Source of the DNA: Bacteroidales bacterium
Lineage (GTDB): Bacteria; Bacteroidota; Bacteroidia; Bacteroidales; JAADGE01
DNA length: 45,152 nucleotides
Direction: 5' to 3'
NCBI GenBank assembly: GCA_021108035.1
Contig: JAIORQ010000079.1
Span: 1 to 45,152 of the forward strand
The position numbers and the translations under genes are program-made. Positions 18,133 through 27,300 of this stretch are shown piece by piece. How positions within the stretch are numbered: position 1 is the stretch's first letter; every line of letters begins with the position of its first letter. Under the pieces are notes generated by a model. That model searched no databases. It saw only the letters and a list, made by a program, of their open reading frames with translations, and was not told where the DNA came from.

Positions 18133-21100
18133 ATGAAAAAACACGACAAAACAAAAATATATTCCGACAGTAATAAAACAACTGCCCATGGTGATGCCGA
18201 AAAGCTCACAAAAGAAACTGTTCATAATATAGAAGTCGGTGATAATATTACTCTGAATAACAAAGAATATAAAATTCTTGAAATTATTTCTGAAAGTACA
18301 GGTGAAGCAGTTATCTATAAAATTGAATCAGTTACCCCTAAATCCCCTAAAGGGGACTTTGCCGCAGCTACCAAAAAGTCCCCTTCAGGGGATTTAGGGG
18401 CAAAACAGGCGAAAGCAAATTTTAATCAAAAACAAAAAATCTATGCACTAAAGCTGTATTTTGAATTTAAAGACGCAGAAAATGAACCAAATACAGAAGC
18501 ATTAGATAGAATAAGAAATATTAAAGATATTGATATACTGCGTTTATATGATTTCGGAACAAGCATAAACAAATACAAAGACAAATTTTGCTTTGAAATT
18601 TCAGATTTTGCATACGGTCATGATTTATTGAGAGTTGAAAACCTGAAAGAAAAATATAATCCCCGGTTCATTGAAAAAGAACTTATTCCACAAATCTTTA
18701 AAGGGATTCTTCGATTGCATGAAAATAACATCTATCACTGCGATTTAAAACCCCAAAATGTATTTTATCTTGATAAAGAACAAACTGAAATTGTAATCGG
18801 AGATTACGGCTCAGCAAAAACATTTGAATTTGATGCAGAGAAAAAATCACGCAAAACTACAACCGTAAAAGGAACCGATTTTTATCTTCCGCCTGAACAA
18901 GCAAGAGGTTTTATTTCCGAAAAAAACGATTACTATTCTTTCGGAATGATATTGTTGCATTTATTTTATCCCGAAAAAATACTGCTGAATGAGAGTGAGC
19001 CAAAAAGTTTAAGTCATTCAAAGCTTAAACAAATTATTGAACGGCAGTTTGAAGCTAAACCGATAATTGACTTCAATCCGAAATACGAAAGAATTAATAA
19101 ACTTATCGAAGGTTTAACACTTGTTGATTTTAATTTGCGATGGGGCGAAAAGGAAGTCAAAAATTGGTTAGAAGGCAAAAGTGTTGATGTATATTATAAA
19201 AAAGAAGTCTTAAAAACCGGTGTGGGCGAGTATTCTGAAAAAACTCTGATATTCGGGACTTATAAAATTAATTCAGTATATGACTTAAGAGATTACATCC
19301 TTAATGAAAAGAATTGGTATGCTGATTTAATAGAAGATGAACTTAACCAAAAAGATTTTATGAATTGGTTCCGGAATCTGTACGGCAATGACAGAAGTAA
19401 AAGTTCCAAATTTTTTCGAATTGTTGAGTATTACAGTCAGGAAGGTGTTGACATTATTGCAGATGCCATTATTCGTTTTTTTATTCCCGAACATCCTGTA
19501 ATATTAGGCTTGAAGAGCTTTGATCTTAATAAATCAACTGACTTAAAGAAAACGACTGCTCTTGTTTTTTCTCATTTAATTTTCAATTTATGGGATAGTT
19601 CTTCAGATAAGGATATTCAACTTTATTTTTTCAGATATGAATTTGCTTTAAGGCAAATAAAAGATGAACAACCGGAAGTAATAAACCTGTTAAATATTTT
19701 ATACAAAGAACTGAATACTAAAGAAAAAATAAGTGCTGATTTTCATTACAATAGAGTTTATGCCTATACATCCGTTTCAAAAAAATCATTAAATAATATA
19801 AAGCGATTCCTCTGTGAATACTTACCGGCCAAAATCAATATTGCATATATTAAACTTAACGTACAAAATGAACTGCATTACAAGTTAGAGAAAACACTAA
19901 CTAATTATTATACTGAAATAGGCTTAAATGATATACAGATTATGTATGAATTTGAAGAAACTATTTCTGTAAATTATTCGGCAGATTATCATTCCGTTGA
20001 GGATTTTTATAAACAAACAATTGATACAACTATAGACAGTATTTGCAAAAAGCATTTAATCTCCTTAAAAATACTTATAAAAAGCAGCTTGGCATTATTT
20101 AAAAAAGATTTTATAAATGATTATAACAGAATGTTTAAAAAAATAATAGATATATATGAAAGATTTGAAAAAGAGATTCCGAAAAAAATAAAACAAAGAG
20201 ATCCTGTAAAAAGCGATTTAAAGGAATTTGAATCAATAATTACCGGGAAAAAATATCATAAATTTTATTCAGCTTTTTTATTATTTGAAAAAATTGATAA
20301 ATACAGGCATCAACTTTTCTTATCACAAAGAGAAAAAGAATCAGGAAACTATTCTGACAGAAGAATAGCAAGAAGAAGATTTTACAGAAGAAATAATGAC
20401 TTAATATGGATTCTTTCATCTCTTATTGGCATGGCACTTCTCTTTTTTTTACTCTATATAATTTCTGAAATGCGTAATGATTTTAAATCCAAAAAAAACT
20501 ATGAAAATTTTGTAGATAAAGGTCTTGCAGTTGAAAAAATTGAAATGGTATATGTAGCAGGCGGAACATTTATAATGGGGAATAAAGAAGGGCAGAAGCA
20601 TGAAAAACCCGAACATTCTGTTATTCTTAATGATTTTTATTTCAGCAAATATGAAATAACAAATGAACAATTCTGTCATTTTTTAAATATCTATAATTCT
20701 GATAAGGTGAAAGAAGGAGAACATAAAGGAGAAAAAATGATTTATTACAGTAATAAAGAAGACAGACAGGATCAAGGGGTACGCTATACAAAACGTGGTT
20801 GGCGGCCAAGCGGCGGATATGAAGATTACCCGGTAATTTATATTACATGGTACGGTGCAAATGAATATTGCAGATGGGCAAACGGCAGATTACCGACAGA
20901 AGCTGAATGGGAATATGCAGCAGGAGGAGGATACAAATCGAAAGGCTTCAAATTTTCGGGAAGTAATAATATTGATGATGTAGCATGGCATGAAGAAAAT
21001 TCAGAAGAAACTCATAAAGTTGGGGAAAAAGCACCTAATGAACTCGGTATTTATGATATGAGCGGTAATGTTCTTGAATGGTGTGAGGATTGGTACTCTG

Positions 21101-21297
21101 ATAATTATTATATTAAATCCCCTGAAGATAACCCTGTAAATTTAAATAAAAGTAATTATAAAGTAGTTAGAGGCGGCTCATACTACAGTAACAAAATTGA
21201 AATTTTACAATATTATCGTGATAAAGACCCTTCTGATACTCATTACTCAACTATTGGATTTCGACTATGCAGTAATAATAAAATAAATAATAACTAA
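18133..21297 (+). CDS. K5: transmembrane Ser/Thr kinase with FGE-sulfatase-like end (1054 aa)
   Basis: The kinase domain carries the insertion (K107, D204, N209, D224). Residues around 370-430, including KNWLEGKSVDVYYKK, match K4 and K7, but the following middle region switches to the FGE-type class of K2, K3 and K6, so the gene is a mosaic. A strongly basic stretch (RRIARRRFYRRN, about 738-750) precedes the transmembrane helix (about 757-778), which fits positive-inside topology with a periplasmic C-terminus. The FGE-sulfatase fold is about 803-1050 (GGTFIMG, RLPTEAEWEYAAGGG, SGNVLEWCEDW, VVRGGSYYS, GFRLC), again without the FGE cysteines. It starts 76 nt after K4. Confidence 0.88.
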   Translation: MKKHDKTKIYSDSNKTTAHGDAEKLTKETVHNIEVGDNITLNNKEYKILEIISESTGEAVIYKIESVTPKSPKGDFAAATKKSPSGDLGAKQAKANFNQKQKIYALKLYFEFKDAENEPNTEALDRIRNIKDIDILRLYDFGTSINKYKDKFCFEISDFAYGHDLLRVENLKEKYNPRFIEKELIPQIFKGILRLHENNIYHCDLKPQNVFYLDKEQTEIVIGDYGSAKTFEFDAEKKSRKTTTVKGTDFYLPPEQARGFISEKNDYYSFGMILLHLFYPEKILLNESEPKSLSHSKLKQIIERQFEAKPIIDFNPKYERINKLIEGLTLVDFNLRWGEKEVKNWLEGKSVDVYYKKEVLKTGVGEYSEKTLIFGTYKINSVYDLRDYILNEKNWYADLIEDELNQKDFMNWFRNLYGNDRSKSSKFFRIVEYYSQEGVDIIADAIIRFFIPEHPVILGLKSFDLNKSTDLKKTTALVFSHLIFNLWDSSSDKDIQLYFFRYEFALRQIKDEQPEVINLLNILYKELNTKEKISADFHYNRVYAYTSVSKKSLNNIKRFLCEYLPAKINIAYIKLNVQNELHYKLEKTLTNYYTEIGLNDIQIMYEFEETISVNYSADYHSVEDFYKQTIDTTIDSICKKHLISLKILIKSSLALFKKDFINDYNRMFKKIIDIYERFEKEIPKKIKQRDPVKSDLKEFESIITGKKYHKFYSAFLLFEKIDKYRHQLFLSQREKESGNYSDRRIARRRFYRRNNDLIWILSSLIGMALLFFLLYIISEMRNDFKSKKNYENFVDKGLAVEKIEMVYVAGGTFIMGNKEGQKHEKPEHSVILNDFYFSKYEITNEQFCHFLNIYNSDKVKEGEHKGEKMIYYSNKEDRQDQGVRYTKRGWRPSGGYEDYPVIYITWYGANEYCRWANGRLPTEAEWEYAAGGGYKSKGFKFSGSNNIDDVAWHEENSEETHKVGEKAPNELGIYDMSGNVLEWCEDWYSDNYYIKSPEDNPVNLNKSNYKVVRGGSYYSNKIEILQYYRDKDPSDTHYSTIGFRLCSNNKINNN
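18335..18400. repeat. In-frame palindromic element, copy 4 (in K5)
   Basis: Identical 66-bp inverted repeat at the same site. The DNA just upstream in K5 (for example GAAAGTACAGGTGAAGCAG) has its own substitutions, yet the element itself has none. Confidence 0.9.
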
Positions 21298-21338
21298 ACC
21301 TTTGTAAACAATGGGTTCCTTGTAATAAAAAATAAAAA

Positions 21339-21359
21339 ATGAAAAATGAAAAATGAAAA
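21339..21359 (+). repeat. Triple ATGAAAA heptamer at the K6 start
   Basis: ATGAAAA occurs at 21339, 21346 and 21353, giving three ATGs in three frames. Only the third opens the kinase frame; the first runs into TGA after five codons. Slippage here would move or remove the preferred start. Confidence 0.7.
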
Positions 21360-24300
21360 AAGACAAAACCAAAACATATTCCGGAAGTAACAAAACCTCT
21401 ACTTACGGTGATGCCGAAAAGCTCACAAAGGAAACTGTTCACAATATAAAAGCCGGTGATAATATTATTCTGAATAATAAAGAGTACAAAATTCTTGAAA
21501 TAATTTCAGAAAGTACCGGCGAAGCGGTCATTTATAAAATAGAAAACAAGAAAAAAAATATATTGGTACTAAAGCTGTATTACGAATTTCACGACCCTGA
21601 AAACGAACCAAATACAGAAGCATTATCAAGAATAAAAAACATAGAAGATGTTGATATTTTAAATTTAATTGATTACGGCACAGGAATAAACAAATATAAA
21701 GGAAAATATTGTTTCGAAATTTCTGATTTTGCTTATGGTCATGATTTGATGTTTATAGATAATTTCAAAGAAAAATACAGCCCTGATTTTATTATTAAAG
21801 AAGTTATATCTCAAATTTTTCTTGGAATTCAAAGACTGCATGAAAACAAAATTTATCATTGTGATTTAAAACCACAAAACATATTTTTTCTTGATAAAGA
21901 ACAAACAGAAATTGTAATCGGAGACTACGGTTCGGCAAAAACATTTGAATTCGATGCAGAAAAGCAATCACGAAAAACTACAACCGTAAAAGGAACAGAT
22001 TTTTATTTGCCGCCTGAACAAGCAAGAGGTTTTATTTCCGAAAAAAATGATTATTATTCTTTCGGAATGATATTACTGCATTTATTTTATCCAGAAGAAA
22101 TTCTGCTGAATGTAAATGAACCTAAAAGCTTAAGTCATTTAAAACTTAAACAAATTATTGAAAGACAGTTTGAATCTAAACCGATAATTGATTTCAACCC
22201 GAAATTCAAAAGAATTAACAGTTTAATCGAAGGCTTAACTCTTGAAGATTTTAACCTCCGTTGGGGAAAAGAACAAGTTAAGAAATGGATAAAAGGTGAA
22301 CAAATCAATGTAATTTATAAAAATTCTGCACAATATCCGTCGAATGCTGAAATTAAGGCTTTAATTTTCGGAGAATATACCATAAATACAGTTTATGACA
22401 TTAGAGATTATATTTTAAATGACCCCGATTGGTATGTTGACCTGATTGAAGATAAAGATAACAGAGCCGATTTTACTGAATGGTTTCTGAAACTTTACGG
22501 CGGTAATAAGAGCAAGCGTTCTGAATTTAACCGTATTGTTAAAAATTACAGTCAGGATGGTGTTGATTTTGTCGCAGAAGCAATAATTCGCTTCTTTATT
22601 CCGGAACATCCTGTAATATTAGGTGTGAAGACATTTGATTTTTACAATTCACCGGATTTAAAGAAAACCGTTGCTCTCACTTTCTCACATCTTATTCATG
22701 ATTTATGGAAAAGTTCGTCTGATAACGATATTAAACTCTATTTCTTCAGATTTGAATTTGCATTATGGCAATTAAAAAACCAACAACAGGAAGTATTGGA
22801 TTTGTTAACAATTTTATACAGAGAATTGAACATTAAAAAGAAGATAAAAACTGATTCTTTTGATTTTAAAGTTTATGCCTATACATCCGGTTCAAAAGAA
22901 TCTTTAAATAAAATAAAAAAATTTCTTTGTAAGTATTTACCTTCAAAAAGCAATATTAATTTTATTAGACTTAACGAACAAAATGGTTTAGATTATAAAA
23001 TTGAATTGACACTTGCACATTTTTTTACTGAAATAGGAATTGAAAATTCAATAATTGAAGATATAATTACAATTGACTATCCTGATAATTATAATTCAAA
23101 AGATGAGTTTTTTAAAAAAGTATTTGATACAACAATTAGTTCAATTTGCAATAATCACTTTATTAAAATTAAATTGATTTCAGATAACAGTTTGGAACAG
23201 TTTAAGAATGATTTTAAAAATGAATATAATAAGTTATTTGAAAATCTTAAACAAGAATTTCATAAATTAAAACAAGAAACTTCTCGAAAAATAAAACGAC
23301 AAAATCCGGTAAAAAGTAATTTAAAAGAAATTGAATCAATAATTTCAAAAAACAAATTTCATAAAATTAATGATGCTTTTTATTTTATTTATGAAATAAG
23401 AAGATACAGTAAAAAGCAGATTGAAATTCAGAAAAACAGAATTCATGAAGATAGAGTAAAAAAAAGAAACAGAAGAAGAAACATTTTTATTGCAATCCTT
23501 CCTATTATTGCAGTTGTTGTTTTATGGACTTTCCTTTTAAGGGATAAATGGTTGCCTAATATTCAATCAGTTGTAAACTATGAAAACATTACTCATAAAT
23601 ACATTGCTTCTAATAAAATAGAAATGGTGTTTGTAAAAGGAGGAACATTTATGATGGGGCATAAAGGAGGTCCGAAAAATGAAAGACCCTTACACAAAGT
23701 TAGCTTAAACGATTTTTATATAAGTAAATATGAAATAACAAATGAACAATTCTGTTGGTTTTTAAACATATATGGTTCAGATATAGTAAAATCCGGAGAA
23801 CATACCGGAGAAAAGATGATTTATTACAGTGATATTGAAGGAAGAGACTGGGGAGTAAATTATACTGAAGAAGGCTGGCGACCAAACGGCGGCTATGAAC
23901 ATTATCCTGTTGTTTATGTAACATGGTATGGTGCAAACGAATTTTGTATGTGGGCAAACGGAAGATTGCCTACAGAAGCGGAATGGGAATATGCTGCAAA
24001 GGGAGGAGATAAATCAGAAGGGTATAGATTTCCCGGCAGTAATAAAGTTTATGATGTTGCTTGGTGTTATGATAACTCTGATATAGAAACTCATAAAGTT
24101 GGAAAAAAAGACCCTAATGAACTTGAAATTTTCGATATGAGCGGAAATGTTTTCGAATGGTGTGAAGATTGGTATCATGCTGAATATTATATAGTAAGTC
24201 CCGAAAGCAACCCGCTTAATTTTGGAAAGACGGAATCAAAGGTACTTCGAGGCGGTTCATATTACACTTACAAAAAGGATTGTATGCCGTGCTATCGTAT

Positions 24301-24373
24301 AGGTGAATTTCCCGATAAATATTTCAGTAATTTCGGTTTTCGATTATGCAAATATAAGTTTATTGACGAATAG
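21353..24373 (+). CDS. K6: transmembrane Ser/Thr kinase with FGE-sulfatase-like end (1006 aa)
   Basis: Like K2, this copy lacks the palindromic insertion: IENKKKNILVLKLYYEF runs straight into beta-3 K74, with D171, N176 and D191. It is the most divergent kinase domain in DNA and seems to have escaped most of the homogenisation of K1-K5 and K7. A basic patch (KKRNRRRN) precedes the transmembrane helix (about 711-730, IAILPIIAVVVLWTFLL). The linker QSVVNYENI leads to the FGE-sulfatase fold (about 756-1000; GGTFMMG, RLPTEAEWEYAAKGG, SGNVFEWCEDW, VLRGGSYYT, GFRLC) without FGE catalytic cysteines. It ends 16 nt before the K7 start, suggesting co-transcription. Confidence 0.88.
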   Translation: MKKDKTKTYSGSNKTSTYGDAEKLTKETVHNIKAGDNIILNNKEYKILEIISESTGEAVIYKIENKKKNILVLKLYYEFHDPENEPNTEALSRIKNIEDVDILNLIDYGTGINKYKGKYCFEISDFAYGHDLMFIDNFKEKYSPDFIIKEVISQIFLGIQRLHENKIYHCDLKPQNIFFLDKEQTEIVIGDYGSAKTFEFDAEKQSRKTTTVKGTDFYLPPEQARGFISEKNDYYSFGMILLHLFYPEEILLNVNEPKSLSHLKLKQIIERQFESKPIIDFNPKFKRINSLIEGLTLEDFNLRWGKEQVKKWIKGEQINVIYKNSAQYPSNAEIKALIFGEYTINTVYDIRDYILNDPDWYVDLIEDKDNRADFTEWFLKLYGGNKSKRSEFNRIVKNYSQDGVDFVAEAIIRFFIPEHPVILGVKTFDFYNSPDLKKTVALTFSHLIHDLWKSSSDNDIKLYFFRFEFALWQLKNQQQEVLDLLTILYRELNIKKKIKTDSFDFKVYAYTSGSKESLNKIKKFLCKYLPSKSNINFIRLNEQNGLDYKIELTLAHFFTEIGIENSIIEDIITIDYPDNYNSKDEFFKKVFDTTISSICNNHFIKIKLISDNSLEQFKNDFKNEYNKLFENLKQEFHKLKQETSRKIKRQNPVKSNLKEIESIISKNKFHKINDAFYFIYEIRRYSKKQIEIQKNRIHEDRVKKRNRRRNIFIAILPIIAVVVLWTFLLRDKWLPNIQSVVNYENITHKYIASNKIEMVFVKGGTFMMGHKGGPKNERPLHKVSLNDFYISKYEITNEQFCWFLNIYGSDIVKSGEHTGEKMIYYSDIEGRDWGVNYTEEGWRPNGGYEHYPVVYVTWYGANEFCMWANGRLPTEAEWEYAAKGGDKSEGYRFPGSNKVYDVAWCYDNSDIETHKVGKKDPNELEIFDMSGNVFEWCEDWYHAEYYIVSPESNPLNFGKTESKVLRGGSYYTYKKDCMPCYRIGEFPDKYFSNFGFRLCKYKFIDE

Positions 24374-24389
24374 ATATAGCTTAAAAGAT

Positions 24390-27300
24390 ATGAAAAACGA
24401 TAAAACTCAAACATATACTGACAGTAATAAAACAACTGTTTACGGTGATGCCGAAAAGCTCACAAAGGAAACTGTTCACAATATAAAAGCCGGTGATAAT
24501 ATTATTCTGAACAATAAAGAGTACAAAATTCTTGAAATTATTTCAGAAAGTACAGGCGAAGCAGTTATCTATAAAATTGAATCAGTTACCCCTAAATCCC
24601 CTAAAGGGGACTTTGCCGCAGCTACCAAAAAGTCCCCTTCAGGGGATTTAGGGGCAAAACAGGCGAAAGCAAATTTTAATCAAAAACAAAAAATCTATGC
24701 ACTAAAGCTTTATTTTGAATTTAAAGACGCTGAAAATGAACCAAATACAGAAGCATTATCAAGAATTAAAGATATTGAAGATGTTGATATTTTAAATCTT
24801 CATAATTACGGAACAGGAATAAATAAATATGAAAGCAAATATTGTTTTGAAATTTTAGATTTTGCATACGGGCTTGATTTGTTGGATGTTAAAAACCTAA
24901 AAGAAAAATATACTCCGGATTTCACAGAAAAAGAAGTTATTCCTCAAATTTTTAAAGGAATTATAAAATTGCATGAAAATCGTATTTACCATTGCGACTT
25001 AAAACCACAAAATGTTTTTTATCTTGATAAAGAACAAGTTGAGATTGTCGTAGGCGATTACGGATCAGCAAAAACATTTGAATTTGATGCAGAGAAAAAA
25101 TCGCGCAAAACCACAACAGTTAAAGGAACCGACTTTTATCTTCCGCCTGAGCAAGCAAGAGGTTTTATTTCCGAAAAAAACGATTACTATTCTTTCGGAA
25201 TGATATTGTTGCATTTATTTTATCCCGAAAAAATACTGCTGAATGAGAATGAGCCAAAAAGTTTAAGTCATTCAAAGCTTAAACAAATTATTGAACGGCA
25301 GTTTGAAGCTAAACCGATAATTGACTTCAATCCGAAATACGAAAGAATTAATAAACTTATCGAAGGTTTAACACTTGTTGATTTTAATTTGCGATGGGGC
25401 GAAAAGGAAGTCAAAAATTGGTTAGAAGGCAAAAGTGTTGATGTATATTATAAAAAAGAAGTCTTAAAAACCGGTGTGGGCGAGTATTCTGAAAAAACTC
25501 TGATATTCGGGACTTATAAAATTAATTCAGTATATGACTTAAGAGATTACATCCTTAATGAAAAAAATTGGTATGCTGATTTAATTGAAGATGAAGAGAA
25601 CCGTGATGATTTTACGGAATGGATATTAAACTTGTATGCCGGTGACCGAAGCAAGCGTTCTGCATTTAATCGTATTGTAAAGTTATACAGTCAAGAAGGA
25701 ATTGATTTTGTTGCAGATGCAATAATTCGATTCTTTTTACCCGAACATCCTGTATCAATTGGTCTGAAATCATATAATTTTGCTGAACCGGATGATATTA
25801 TAAAATCCACTGCCTTGGCATTTTCTCATCTGATTTTTGATTTATGGGACAGTTCAACAGAGAAAGATATTAAACTGTTTATTTTCAGCTATGAATTTGC
25901 TTTAAGGCATATAAAAAATAAGGAGGAAGCTGACAGGATTTTAAAAATATTATATCAAAAACTTTCCCTTAATGAAAACACAGATGATGACTTTGAAGAC
26001 TGTAAAGTCCATGCTTACACCAAAATAAACAAAAGCTCCCTAAAAGCTGTCAAAGAATTTCTGACAGAATTATCAGCAAGTGATATTGAGATAGAGGTAA
26101 TCTCACTTGATAAAGAGAACAATTTGCATTATAATGTTATTAAATCTACTTACAGCTATTTTCAAAGTATAGGTATTGATAATACGCTGTCTGATATGTT
26201 TATTAAAAATCAAACAATTGCTTTAAGAATTCCGGAATCTTCAAAATCTTTTAATGATTTTATTGAAGAAACATTTGAAATTTTTTTAGAGGATTTTGTT
26301 AATAAATACAACATTAAAAACGAAATTAGTCCGACTTCTGTAAAAAAAATAAAAGAAACCTTTAAAACTACTTTTCAAAGTATCAGAGAAAATATTGAAA
26401 ATGAATTTTCTGACATGGTAGAAGCATATTCAAAAGAAATTGCATTAATTAAAGGTTTACATTTTGATATCAGTAATAAAAACAGGTTTCTTCAAAACAT
26501 AAGTTATGATAAAGTCCAACAAACATATGAAGATATTATTATTTTAAAGAGTGAATTGAAAAAAGCAGTTGAAGTAAAAGAAATTTTTAAGCAATGTAAA
26601 GAAAAGGCTAAAGAAACAAGCCTTGTAATACCATTATTGACGGAAGCCGGTAATCTTTTAAAAACCAATAATTATAAGGATATTGAAAAAGCCGGACAAA
26701 TTTTATCAAAAGAGCATTCTTTTAAGTTTGAAACACTTACTGATGTTACAAATATTAAGAAACACAAGCAAATATCTTATCAAAATACCGAGAGGTTTGA
26801 AAGAATAGATGCAGTTAAAATAATAGAATCATTAGCAGTAAGCTCCGACGGAAAAAAAATTATTACAGCTGCATTTTTCATGTATAAAACCTTGAGAATT
26901 ATCAATATAAAACAGAAAGAAGTTATATTGACTATTAATAAAACAGGATTTCCTCCTAAAAATATTTCAATCAGTAAAAACGGAGAATATATTGCTTGCA
27001 CCGGTACACATGATAAAAAGGCATTGGTTTACGACTTAAATTCCGGAAAAAAGATATGTACTATAAAAAAAGGTAATACTTATGCCCGAAATGCTATATT
27101 TAGTCCTGATAATAAATATCTCTCAGTTACAAGTTATGACAATACACTATTTTGGGACATAAAAACATGGAAACTTAAGAAAACAATTAAAACATCAGTA
27201 CCGATATGTTTTCATCCGAAAGAAAATTTATTGGCAAATGCGTTATATTCAGGTGAAATTGAATTAATTGATTTAAACACTAATGAAAGGTCAATTATTT

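Noticed and set aside
24303-24389. Earlier start for K7
   Set aside because: It would overlap the K6 coding end and add residues absent from all paralogues; the ATG at 24390 aligns with the family start.
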